From: Thermoplasmata archaeon
Lineage (GTDB): Archaea; Thermoplasmatota; Thermoplasmata; Thermoplasmatales; Thermoplasmataceae
Assembly (NCBI GenBank): GCA_021826795.1
Contig: JAKAYM010000040.1
Coordinates: 1 to 13,213 of the forward strand
Reading direction: 5' to 3'
Length of the DNA stretch: 13,213 nt
A model generated the notes under the pieces. The model searched no databases. It was not told where the DNA came from and was given only the letters and a program-made list of their open reading frames with translations. This document shows positions 1-6,822 of the stretch, in pieces. A program made the translations under genes and the position numbers. Every line of letters begins with the position of its first letter. Positions within the stretch are counted from its first letter, which is position 1.

Positions 1-313
1 CATAAGGGAATCCAACCCTGAAAGGCCTATTATGGTTATACTTGACAATTTCAGGTCCCATCACTCAAAGGCCGTGAAGGAGAGTGCAGAGTCATTGAAT
101 ATAAAACTCATATTCCTTCCACCCTATTCACCGGACCTCAATCCCATAGAATTCATATGGAAAAGCGTGAAGAGGATTGTATCTATTGCTGCAATAAATT
201 CTGAAGATGATTTGAAAGGCAGGATTAAGGAAGGCTTTGAGAAACTCTCACGCAGCCTGACATTTGCAAAAAGCTGGATTCTGAGGTTCATGAATCAGAA
301 TATAAAAATGTAG
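1..313 (+). CDS. IS630-family transposase, 3' part (cut by window edge)
   Basis: This is the C-terminal catalytic part of a DDE transposase of the IS630/Tc1-mariner group, which cuts and joins the ends of its insertion sequence. The frame is open from base 2, so the protein starts before the window; an internal ATG at 32 is not the real start. I see the second catalytic Asp in VILDNFRSHHSK (Asp at bases 44-46) and the third acid in PPYSPDLNPIEFIWK (Glu at 149-151). The 34 residues between them fit the DD34E spacing of the family. The protein ends normally at TAG 311-313. The right end of the element should lie in the roughly 100 bases before the NRAMP stop at 414, but without the left end I cannot define terminal inverted repeats or a TA target duplication. 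I cannot tell whether the full copy is intact. The family assignment is secure. Confidence 0.85.
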   Translation, partial: IRESNPERPIMVILDNFRSHHSKAVKESAESLNIKLIFLPPYSPDLNPIEFIWKSVKRIVSIAAINSEDDLKGRIKEGFEKLSRSLTFAKSWILRFMNQNIKM

Positions 314-413
314 GTAATAAACTATAATTACAACAGTTTTGGCAACTTCGTCCCACTTCAATGCAATGAATTTCCGCCCTTGAAGATAGAATATGGATAA
401 GTATCATTAGATA

Positions 414-1664
414 TCATAAAGAGGTTGCTACCGCAATAACCGCTGTTGCCACAATAAGAATAAACATTGCAAAATACAATACTTCATTTTTTTTCGATAA
501 AACGAGATCTCCCATTATTTTTTTGTTTCTTCCTATAACCCAGAGCATTACCATGGGTGCTATAAGCGTAAATACGAAGAATATCAGGAGATAGAGAACC
601 AGTGCGATCATGCTTGAAGGATTGATAATTATAACTGCTATAACAGCCGGCAGACTTTCAAGTACATACACAAGCCAGTATGATTTTTTAGAAATGTTTA
701 AGGATTCTGCAATTCCCCACGCGCTTCCCAGCGATATTGTAATCAGTGCAATAAATCCTGCGGCAATAATACCCACTCCAAATATAAATGGGGAAAGTGT
801 ACCTGCAATGGGAACTAAAACTTTCCCAAGTTCCTGCGGGGTTGCAAAGAATGATGCATGGGCTGCATGGGGCATTCCTGCAAAGGCCATCTCAGCTATT
901 ACCATTAATAACTCTGTCACAATTGCGCCGATCAGAGTTTCCCGGCGCATTATCCTTAATGACCTATGTCTCTTTATATTGATCCCTGCACTGTTCATAT
1001 CAGTTAACTTTAAACCAGTTGCCGATGCCTGGAAGAATATCATGAACGGCATTATTACGGCACCAACGTTGGCAGCGAGCAAAAAGAAATAACCAGCTGT
1101 AGGTTTAATAAGCAGAGGATTTGCCAGTGGAGATGACACCGGCATAATTCCACGGTAGAATAATGATGTCAATAGGGCAATAATTAATACAAGAGATATT
1201 GCGAGCAATGGTTTTTCTGCCTGGCTGTACCGTTTTCTTGTAACAATCAGTATATGGATAATATATATAACCGGAATAGTATAATAAAGGGACAATCCCA
1301 TTATTTCCAGTCCTATTCCAATACCTAGATATTCTATCCCATAGGTAACCATATCAGTTAACGCCATGGGCAATGCAACCAGTGATGCTATTATCTTTCC
1401 GTAGTTTTTCCTTACCACATCCCCTAAGCCATCTCTTGTTGCAATGCTGATTCTACCTGCAATTTCCTGCACTACGTAAAGCGGTATGATGAGAACCAGC
1501 ATGAGCCATATCAAGCCGTATCCCAGCGTGGCCCCTGTTTGTGCCGCTCCAATATAGGATGAAGCATCCATGTCTGCCATCATGACTAGCCATGCGGGCC
1601 CAAACATGAGCAATGTATCTTTATTAAACAACCTTCTTTTTTTGCTTATAACATTTGCATCCAT
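414..1664 (-). CDS. NRAMP-family divalent metal transporter, atypical metal site
   Basis: This 416-residue integral membrane protein has about 11 hydrophobic segments and the NRAMP fold signature: GPAWLVMMADMD in TM1 aligns with the family's GPG..DPGN segment, and AANVGAVIMPF in TM6 aligns with the family's A..MPH segment. NRAMP proteins normally import Mn2+ or Fe2+ with protons across the cytoplasmic membrane. The TM1 Asp is kept (D33), but the following P-G-N is replaced by A-S-S. In TM6, M205-P206 are kept and the His becomes F207. The substrate is therefore less certain than the family, and a distant NRAMP-related branch is possible. A TM7-TM8 loop carries H266 and H269. The ATG at 1664 is preceded by a TATA-like box centred 26 nt upstream, with no Shine-Dalgarno, which suggests a leaderless mRNA. 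The gene is divergent from tgtA and ends about 100 nt from an IS630 transposase. Confidence 0.85.
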   Translation of the reverse strand: MDANVISKKRRLFNKDTLLMFGPAWLVMMADMDASSYIGAAQTGATLGYGLIWLMLVLIIPLYVVQEIAGRISIATRDGLGDVVRKNYGKIIASLVALPMALTDMVTYGIEYLGIGIGLEIMGLSLYYTIPVIYIIHILIVTRKRYSQAEKPLLAISLVLIIALLTSLFYRGIMPVSSPLANPLLIKPTAGYFFLLAANVGAVIMPFMIFFQASATGLKLTDMNSAGINIKRHRSLRIMRRETLIGAIVTELLMVIAEMAFAGMPHAAHASFFATPQELGKVLVPIAGTLSPFIFGVGIIAAGFIALITISLGSAWGIAESLNISKKSYWLVYVLESLPAVIAVIIINPSSMIALVLYLLIFFVFTLIAPMVMLWVIGRNKKIMGDLVLSKKNEVLYFAMFILIVATAVIAVATSL

Positions 1665-1686
1665 GCTAATCTATCGTTTTTCTTTG

Positions 1687-1693
1687 ATTTATA
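1687..1693 (-). promoter_or_regulatory. TATA-like box of the NRAMP gene
   Basis: Read on the minus strand this is TATAAAT, centred 26 nt upstream of the ATG at 1664. That is the archaeal TATA distance expected if transcription begins at the start codon. No Shine-Dalgarno sequence precedes the ATG. Confidence 0.6.
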
Positions 1694-1762
1694 CTGCATC
1701 TAAAATTTTTAATTCTCTCAATTCTACTGCAGAATACTTAACAGAATGAAATATATTTAACA

Positions 1763-1776
1763 AAATATGCATATTT
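1763..1776. repeat. 14-bp perfect palindrome
   Basis: AAATATGCATATTT reads identically on both strands and lies about 100 nt upstream of the NRAMP start. It could be a regulator site, but AT-rich palindromes of this length also occur by chance in such DNA. Confidence 0.3.
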
Positions 1777-1871
1777 CTATGATTCTTTACTGTATTTTCC
1801 CGGATGTTGCATAATGAAAATATGGGTTTGATAAAATTTTTCTCAATGTTTTTCACTTCCATGGCAGGTAA

Positions 1872-1885
1872 TTAGGTGTACCTAA
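1872..1885. promoter_or_regulatory. Candidate DtxR/MntR-class metalloregulator operator
   Basis: TTAGGT and ACCTAA form perfect 6-bp inverted arms around a 2-bp centre. From general knowledge of the family, bacterial DtxR/IdeR-class operators have TTAGG...CCTAA ends, which match here. The site lies between a metal transporter gene (start 208 nt to the left) and tgtA (start 112 nt to the right). It is not right at either predicted leaderless start, so its target is uncertain. I saw no second copy in the window. Confidence 0.45.
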
Positions 1886-1969
1886 ATAAACTTATTGTGA
1901 TTACAATTAATAAAGGATTCTTGGTAAGAATAGACGGATTATCCATATAATTATTTATCCAACCAATAA

Positions 1970-1976
1970 TTATATA
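1970..1976 (+). promoter_or_regulatory. TATA-like box of tgtA
   Basis: TTATATA is centred about 24 nt upstream of the ATG at 1997, consistent with a leaderless transcript starting at that codon. The other in-frame ATG (2003) would place the box about 30 nt away. Confidence 0.5.
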
Positions 1977-1996
1977 GAAAGTTAAAATTAGCCATA

Positions 1997-3874
1997 ATGC
2001 AGATGTTTTTCAAGGAAGGACTGGCAAGGATAGGAAGATTCAGTACATCACACGGTGAGATAGAAACTCCAACAGTAATGCCGGTCATAAATCCAAATCT
2101 AAACTTTCTCACACAGGACGAATTGAAATCAATCGGTGTTCAGGCAGTAATAACCAATAGCTACATAATAAAGAGAACCGCATCGCTTGAGCAGGAAGCC
2201 CTAAAATCGGGAGTCCATAAACTCATAAATTTTGATGGCCCTATAATGACTGATTCTGGCACTTTCCAGAGTTATATTTATGGGGATATAGAATATAATA
2301 ACAGGGAAATTGTAGAATTCCAGAAAAATATAGGCAGTGACATTATAACAATTCTTGATATTTTTACAAAGCCGCAGGATAGCTATGATCAGGCAAAGGC
2401 TGCAGTATATGAAACCTATAAAAGATTAAAGGAAGTTAACACTGAGGATTACATAATAGCAGGGCCTATACAGGGGTCTGTGTATCCAGATCTGAGAATT
2501 GAATCTGCAAAAATGATGTCAGAAGCATCATATCTGCCTATAGGTGGAGTAGTACCCCTTCTTGAATCATATAGATATAAGGACCTGGTCAATATAATTA
2601 TAAATTCTAAAATAAACTCGGATTTCTCAAAGCCAGTCCATCTCTTCGGAGGAGGTCACCCCATGTTCTTTGCATTCTCTGTTCTTCTGGGGGTTGATAT
2701 ATTTGACTCCGCATCATATATAAAATATGCAAAGGATAACCGTGTTCTTTATACAGAAGGTACCAGGAATCTGAAGGAGATACGGGATTTCCCTGAATGG
2801 AGTCCACTTTTCAATAAATATTCCCCTGCAGAATTAATCAAAACAGATGAAAAGACAAGGTTAAAATTGTTATCTCTCCACAATCTCAAGGCAATATTCA
2901 ATGAAATTACGGAAATTAAGGAGCGTATTTACGAAAACACCCTGTATCAGTATGTAGAGGAAAAATCCATGGCTCATCCCGCACTTTACAGTGCTTACCT
3001 TGAAATGATTAATCACGATCTAAAACCATACTGGAACATTTCACTGAAATCCCCTCTGTATTTTTTCAATAAGATTACATATAAAAACATATTTATCAGG
3101 CGCCTTGTGGATTTTACTGAATCTTATATAAGCAACGGGAAAAAAACATTTCTTATCAATTATAAGCTGTGGAGGCACGGATTTCCAATATCAGATGAAA
3201 TAATTAATTCATATGAAACGACCGATTATAATTTCCTGATTCAGTGGAATGATATATTTATACCAATAGAGCTTGAAAACACATATCCTGTAAGCCAGAT
3301 GGTCTCCTCCGGGGTTACAGATCTTGATTATATAGACGAGTATGTAAAATGGTTAAAATCAGTCAATCCTGACATTCAAACATATAATCCATCTATTTCT
3401 GGAGATTCCAGAATAAGACGATACACCCATACAAAAATAAATACTGTATTCAAATTCCAGTTCAATACAGGAATGGATTTGTTTAAAGAATCTGATCTTG
3501 TAATCAAATCACGGGCCACAGGTCATATAAGGAATATTAAGAGGGGTGATAAGATTATAGCCACCATGAGGAACGATGGCTTTTTAACGCTCTCCATTTT
3601 TGGCGGGGAACTTCTAAACAATATAATAGATTTTCCGGGTTCAAGGGTAATAGTCGGTCAGGACAGTGGGGAATTCAACTCTAAAGGATTTAATGTGTTT
3701 TTCAAATTTGTAGAGGGCTGTGATATAAACATAATTCCGGGAAATGAGGTTCTGGTTACAGATATAAATAGGAATCTCTTTGCTGTTGGACATGCAACGG
3801 TATCTGGGAAAGAGATGAAATATTATAGGGAAGGAATAGCGGTAAAGATCCATGAAGGCGTCAACAGATTATGA
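1997..3874 (+). CDS. tgtA: Archaeosine tRNA-guanine transglycosylase (ArcTGT)
   Basis: ArcTGT swaps guanine for preQ0 in the D-loop of archaeal tRNA (usually position 15), the first tRNA step of archaeosine synthesis. The 625-residue length fits a full archaeal enzyme. The order is a TIM-barrel catalytic domain (about 1-330), middle C1/C2 region (about 330-540) and a C-terminal PUA RNA-binding domain (about 547-622). The acid/base Asp is D86 (TDSGTFQ) and the nucleophile is D237 (FDSASY); GDIEYNN and ILDIFT are also typical. The oddity is the structural zinc site. Relatives have CxCxxC after FP, but here the stretch is FPEWSPLFNKY (265-275), so all three Cys are gone while the His partner (H295) remains at the expected 23-residue spacing. 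The protein has one Cys in total (C575). ArcS is excluded because both catalytic Asp residues are present and no PCxxKPY motif is seen. Translation could also start at M3 (2003). Confidence 0.92.
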   Translation: MQMFFKEGLARIGRFSTSHGEIETPTVMPVINPNLNFLTQDELKSIGVQAVITNSYIIKRTASLEQEALKSGVHKLINFDGPIMTDSGTFQSYIYGDIEYNNREIVEFQKNIGSDIITILDIFTKPQDSYDQAKAAVYETYKRLKEVNTEDYIIAGPIQGSVYPDLRIESAKMMSEASYLPIGGVVPLLESYRYKDLVNIIINSKINSDFSKPVHLFGGGHPMFFAFSVLLGVDIFDSASYIKYAKDNRVLYTEGTRNLKEIRDFPEWSPLFNKYSPAELIKTDEKTRLKLLSLHNLKAIFNEITEIKERIYENTLYQYVEEKSMAHPALYSAYLEMINHDLKPYWNISLKSPLYFFNKITYKNIFIRRLVDFTESYISNGKKTFLINYKLWRHGFPISDEIINSYETTDYNFLIQWNDIFIPIELENTYPVSQMVSSGVTDLDYIDEYVKWLKSVNPDIQTYNPSISGDSRIRRYTHTKINTVFKFQFNTGMDLFKESDLVIKSRATGHIRNIKRGDKIIATMRNDGFLTLSIFGGELLNNIIDFPGSRVIVGQDSGEFNSKGFNVFFKFVEGCDINIIPGNEVLVTDINRNLFAVGHATVSGKEMKYYREGIAVKIHEGVNRL

Positions 3875-3877
3875 TCA

Positions 3878-4509
3878 TTAAAGCTGTATTTCATCTGGAA
3901 TATTATCAAGTATATTGTTAAGCATTTTACCATCACTTTTTCTATTGTATATATGTGTATGGACCTACTCAAGTACGATCTGTATTTTCTCACCATTCAA
4001 CCTTTTAATATTTTTCTGGACATTATCATGAGCTTCATCTCGTGTGATTTATTATTATTCTTTGGTATGAGAAAATATTTAAAACCGGTTAATGTTTTTG
4101 CCCCGTCTCTCCTGTAAAATTTTATTCTTTCCTTTCTCTGGATTCTATTGTTTCCTTTGTCAGGATTTTCCACCTCAAATATTATGTCGTTATACATATC
4201 ATTATTCTTAAAATCAAATATTCTTTCAAGAAATAGCGAGCCAAGCCCGTTACCTCGGTATTCTTTTTTTACGGCAATATAATCCAGAAATAAAAAATCC
4301 GAATCATTAACGGGATCACATCATTAAAAATATTGCAGGATTTCAGTTTAGTTTTACAATAAACATCTTTTCATAGTTTTTTCTATATTCCTTTTAATAT
4401 CATCTACCAGCCTTTTTTCTCCAGGCGGAAAAGCTTCCTCATAAATATTCATACAGTTGTTAAAATCATTCTCTGATTTTATTCCTAATATAATAATATT
4501 AATTGACAT
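3878..4509 (-). pseudogene. Decayed GNAT-family N-acetyltransferase gene
   Basis: GNAT enzymes transfer acetyl groups from acetyl-CoA. Reading the minus strand from ATG 4509, the N-terminus contains YEEAFPPGEKR, typical of the family. The frame then hits TAA at 4354-4356. A shifted frame continues with NYEKMFIVKLN, a TGA (4343-4345, where Gly is expected) and NPAIFLM. The original frame resumes at about 4320 with DFLFLDYIAV and the acetyl-CoA loop YRGNGLGS, and runs through RIKFYRRDGAK to a stop at 3997. A further frameshift near 4005 reveals LNGEKIQIVLE, a TAG at 3965-3967 (probably once Tyr) and a tail ending PDEIQL at 3878. I therefore count about three frameshifts and two nonsense codons. 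The largest surviving open piece (3997-4320) lacks the N-terminal third. The tail ends 3 nt from the end of convergent tgtA. A TATA-like stretch still sits upstream of the old start. Confidence 0.8.
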
Positions 4510-4654
4510 ACTTATCTATTCTGTATTGATATATGTAAATTTTCGTTTAAAATCAATAAATTCTCATAATTGTTTATTCAAAAATTCAACAAACTCACAT
4601 GCAAATTATAAAAAGATATTAACTTTGCTGTCATAAAATCTCATATTCCATACG

Positions 4655-4664
4655 ATAAATTTAA
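4655..4664 (+). promoter_or_regulatory. TATA-like box of the MDP-1-like gene
   Basis: ATAAATTTAA is centred about 28 nt upstream of ATG 4688 and about 22 nt upstream of GTG 4682. The spacing slightly favours the ATG when compared with the other genes of the window, but does not settle it. Confidence 0.45.
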
Positions 4665-4687
4665 TTTGCCAATGTAATACAGTGACA

Positions 4688-5209
4688 ATGATTAGACCGT
4701 GGATTCTGGCTATGGATCTGGACGGGACCGTATGGAACCATCTGAATATTTCCGGGGTTGAGCCACCATATACAAGAATTGATGCAACAAGGATAAAAAA
4801 TCGGGACAATGTAACAGTAACACTTTTTGAAGATGCAGTTAGATTCATAAAATGGGCCAGAGAAAATGGGGCAATTACAACAACACTGAGCTGGAATAGA
4901 CGAGATTATGTTGATGAAGCACTTGAAACTTTTGGTATTGCAGGCTTATTTGACTATAGTTCCACAGATCACACACCTGACAAGGATCAGAGGTTATTGA
5001 AATTAATTAATACCCTGAACGGAATGGGAATTTATATACCGGTTGACAGAGTTGTCTATGTTGATGACAGGGACATTCATATGGAAGAAATTAAAAAGAA
5101 TGTGGGAAATATAGTTTTCATAAATATCTGGAAATCAACAAAAAACTATGCGGATGCCGGTAAGATTGTCAGAGAGAAGGTACTGGAAGAGGATATAACC
5201 TCACTATAA
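4688..5209 (+). CDS. MDP-1-like HAD phosphatase (magnesium-dependent)
   Basis: This is a small soluble HAD-superfamily phosphatase of the magnesium-dependent phosphatase-1 type (subfamily IIIC), 173 residues without a cap domain. HAD enzymes hydrolyse phosphoesters through an aspartyl-phosphate. Numbered from ATG 4688, motif I is MDLDGTVW (nucleophile D10, acid/base D12), followed by the MDP-1-like VEPPY. Motif II is TLSWN (S68), motif III Lys is K99 in HTPDKDQ, and motif IV is YVDDRDIHMEEI (D126, D127). Eukaryotic MDP-1 has been linked to removing sugar phosphates from glycated proteins; whether that holds here is unknown. The frame also permits a GTG start at 4682, adding two residues; I prefer the ATG. 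There is no Shine-Dalgarno. It is followed after 55 nt by two unrecognised genes on the same strand, which have their own promoter-like box. Confidence 0.8.
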   Translation: MIRPWILAMDLDGTVWNHLNISGVEPPYTRIDATRIKNRDNVTVTLFEDAVRFIKWARENGAITTTLSWNRRDYVDEALETFGIAGLFDYSSTDHTPDKDQRLLKLINTLNGMGIYIPVDRVVYVDDRDIHMEEIKKNVGNIVFINIWKSTKNYADAGKIVREKVLEEDITSL

Positions 5210-5232
5210 TCTCAATGTCAAATTGGAAATAT

Positions 5233-5240
5233 TTTAAATA
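5233..5240 (+). promoter_or_regulatory. TATA-like box of the 5265-6819 operon
   Basis: TTTAAATA is centred 28 nt upstream of ATG 5265. It suggests that the two unknown genes are transcribed separately from the phosphatase gene, with a leaderless first cistron. Confidence 0.45.
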
Positions 5241-5264
5241 TTAAATAACTATGTAAATATAAAT

Positions 5265-5909
5265 ATGCAAGTAAATACCCCTGTGATATGGTTTAAGAGT
5301 TATCCGGATCCACAAAAATCATTTGCTGGCAGCCTATGGATTGCCATACACACGCAAATCCTCAACTATACACATATTGATAATTATATAGTAAGAGTCA
5401 ATAAAATAAACAGCATAATTTCATACAAGGATTATCTCGGTTTCCTTATGGAAACTAATATCCTTGGAAGAATATCAGCTGTTGTTAATCGCAATATGAA
5501 AAAATCAAAAAACTACGAGTTCAGATTATCGCTTTCAGAAGACAAGGATCCACAAAGGGCGATTAATTATATGGAGAAAGGACGTGTGGTGGTATTTGGA
5601 ATTCCATACCGGGACATTCAAAAATTTACCGGTTATGATATTGTTAGCACTGAAATTTCTGACAACATTCTGTATTACCTTGTTGCAGCAAAGCATGATG
5701 ATTATATCTATACAATACCCGGCATGGCAGGTATAGAGTTGAAGGCCGAACTTCCGAAATTATATGGTGAGTATTCATCTGTAATGGTTAAAATGGGAGT
5801 GGCCGAGTTCATGAAATACTGTGAAATAAATATGGAAAATATACGAATCATATATCCAAGTGTGATCACAAAAACAGGGGAAGAGGTCAGGTCATTAAAT
5901 GAATATTAG
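5265..5909 (+). CDS. Hypothetical protein, 214 aa, first gene of a two-gene operon
   Basis: I do not recognise this protein. It is soluble-looking, with no signal peptide or membrane segment, mixed alpha/beta character and a basic stretch near residues 73-80 (NRNMKKSKN). Landmarks include IWFKSYPDPQKSFAGSLW near the N-terminus, a strand-like VVVFGIPYRDI, and TIPGMAGIELKAELPKLYG in the C-terminal half. I see no catalytic motif, Cys-rich metal site or nucleotide-binding loop. The start is supported by a TATA-like box 28 nt upstream and the lack of an upstream in-frame ATG close by. Its stop (5907-5909) lies 10 nt before the next gene, so the two are probably co-transcribed and may act together. 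It may be restricted to Thermoplasmatales. The reading frame is long with codon use like its neighbours, so I am confident that it is a gene, not of its role. Confidence 0.75.
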   Translation: MQVNTPVIWFKSYPDPQKSFAGSLWIAIHTQILNYTHIDNYIVRVNKINSIISYKDYLGFLMETNILGRISAVVNRNMKKSKNYEFRLSLSEDKDPQRAINYMEKGRVVVFGIPYRDIQKFTGYDIVSTEISDNILYYLVAAKHDDYIYTIPGMAGIELKAELPKLYGEYSSVMVKMGVAEFMKYCEINMENIRIIYPSVITKTGEEVRSLNEY

Positions 5910-5912
5910 GTG
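5908..5912 (+). promoter_or_regulatory. Shine-Dalgarno site of the 5920 gene
   Basis: AGGTG overlaps the stop codon of the upstream gene and ends 7 nt before ATG 5920. It is the only convincing ribosome binding site I noticed in the window, and it belongs to the one clearly internal cistron, matching the archaeal pattern of leaderless first genes and SD-led internal genes. Confidence 0.55.
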
Positions 5913-5919
5913 TATGTAA

Positions 5920-6819
5920 ATGTTAGAAATAAGAGGTTCTGTGACCAAAAAATATGATGCCGGGAATGATGATATAAAAACTATGATAGGGTTGATGAGA
6001 AGGTTTGTATCCGAAACCTACGGGAGTTCAATATCCATAGATCTTGACTCGGTAGAAACTATAGATAAATTACACTCATATGTAGATGCTTATTATTTGG
6101 AATTGCTTGACAACTATCTGGTTATAGGAAAATACAGACACATATTTTTTATTTCCGCAGAGCAGGTTGAGGGAACTGCAACATTCACGGGACCGGATAG
6201 AAATACAGCGATGAAAATGTTGGAAGAGGTAAAATCCCGCGAAATAAAAAATGGAGAACTAGAAATGATGGGGGCCATACCGAAGGAGCTTTCCAGAATA
6301 CATGAAATTATAATTTCCATGACGCCTGTAATGGAGATACTCCGGGAACTCCTTGACAGGGGCAAAATAACCCTCGTTTCTACCGGCGCAGATGACAAAA
6401 AGCGGCTTAAATATTTTAATGAAATAAGCCAGCTAAACATTTTCAAATACGAATACAAGTACGGTGCATGTGTAATAGAGCAGGGCCCGGAATTTAACTC
6501 TATTGCGCCTGGGAATATAGAAAATTTATTTTCTTATATCATTCAGGAAAAAACAGGTTATATCTCCGGAATATCATCTGTGAAGCCATATTTGAGAACG
6601 GCATATTCTTATTATTCCATATGTTTGCTTTCCGGATCTCTACTGGAAATAAAAATGGAAACACTGCGCAGTGAGTACGGGAGACTATATGGTAAGGAGC
6701 CTGATATTTTAAAATTTAAAAATTATATAGAATCGCTCTGCACTGTTAATATCTTTCAGTATAAAAACGATAAAATAATAGGTATTGAAAAAATTTTTAA
6801 AAGATTTATCAAAAAATAA
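5920..6819 (+). CDS. Hypothetical protein, 299 aa, possible winged-helix regions
   Basis: I do not recognise this protein. It is soluble, without a signal peptide or transmembrane segments. A region around residues 128-190 (helices in ELSRIHEIIISMTPVMEIL, then a KYFNEISQLNIFKYEY segment and a strand-like CVIEQGPEF) has the look of a winged-helix or helix-turn-helix fold. The C-terminal 60 residues (LYGKEPDILKFKNYIESL, then VNIFQYKNDKIIGIEKIF) have a similar helix-helix-wing appearance. This is an impression from pattern, not a family match, and no catalytic motif is visible. The start is set by an AGGTG ribosome binding site 7 nt upstream. It follows the 214-aa gene by 10 nt, so it is the second cistron of that operon. 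Its stop at 6817-6819 lies 3 nt from the stop of the convergent MFS gene. Confidence 0.75.
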   Translation: MLEIRGSVTKKYDAGNDDIKTMIGLMRRFVSETYGSSISIDLDSVETIDKLHSYVDAYYLELLDNYLVIGKYRHIFFISAEQVEGTATFTGPDRNTAMKMLEEVKSREIKNGELEMMGAIPKELSRIHEIIISMTPVMEILRELLDRGKITLVSTGADDKKRLKYFNEISQLNIFKYEYKYGACVIEQGPEFNSIAPGNIENLFSYIIQEKTGYISGISSVKPYLRTAYSYYSICLLSGSLLEIKMETLRSEYGRLYGKEPDILKFKNYIESLCTVNIFQYKNDKIIGIEKIFKRFIKK

Positions 6820-6822
6820 AAT
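6811..6822 (-). terminator. T-rich terminator candidate of the MFS gene
   Basis: Directly after the MFS stop, the minus strand reads ATTTTATTTTTT, the kind of T-run that ends archaeal transcripts without a hairpin. It lies inside the last codons of the convergent hypothetical gene. Confidence 0.35.

Larger units (their letters stand above)
1665..1996. other. Divergent gene-free promoter region, NRAMP / tgtA
   Basis: This is 332 AT-rich bases without a supportable gene; the longest open stretch I saw is 23 codons (1804-1875). It holds a TATA-like box for each flanking gene, a 14-bp perfect palindrome (AAATATGCATATTT, 1763-1776) and an inverted repeat resembling DtxR-class operators (1872-1885). 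It is the longest gene-free stretch in the window once the GNAT pseudogene is recognised. Confidence 0.7.

Noticed and set aside
873..875. An MPH triplet in the NRAMP protein (residues 264-266) that could be mistaken for the TM6 motif
   Set aside because: It lies in the loop after TM7. The true TM6 position, after the A-N-V-G-A-V-I segment, reads MPF at 205-207.
610..1092. 160-residue open frame on the plus strand inside the NRAMP gene
   Set aside because: It is antisense to a clear NRAMP protein, has no family resemblance and no promoter; it is a shadow of the real frame.
1804..1875. A 23-codon open frame in the NRAMP/tgtA intergenic region
   Set aside because: Too short, low-complexity hydrophobic content, no TATA-like box at the right distance and no Shine-Dalgarno.
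1939..1950. 12-base identity TTATCCATATAA with 8279-8290 as a shared regulatory site
   Set aside because: Pure AT-rich match, one copy is partly coding sequence of the MFS gene, and two copies in 13 kb are not convincing by themselves.
1997..3874. Possible archaeosine synthase (ArcS/TgtA2) rather than TgtA
   Set aside because: Both catalytic Asp residues of the transglycosylase are present and no PCxxKPY motif of ArcS is seen.
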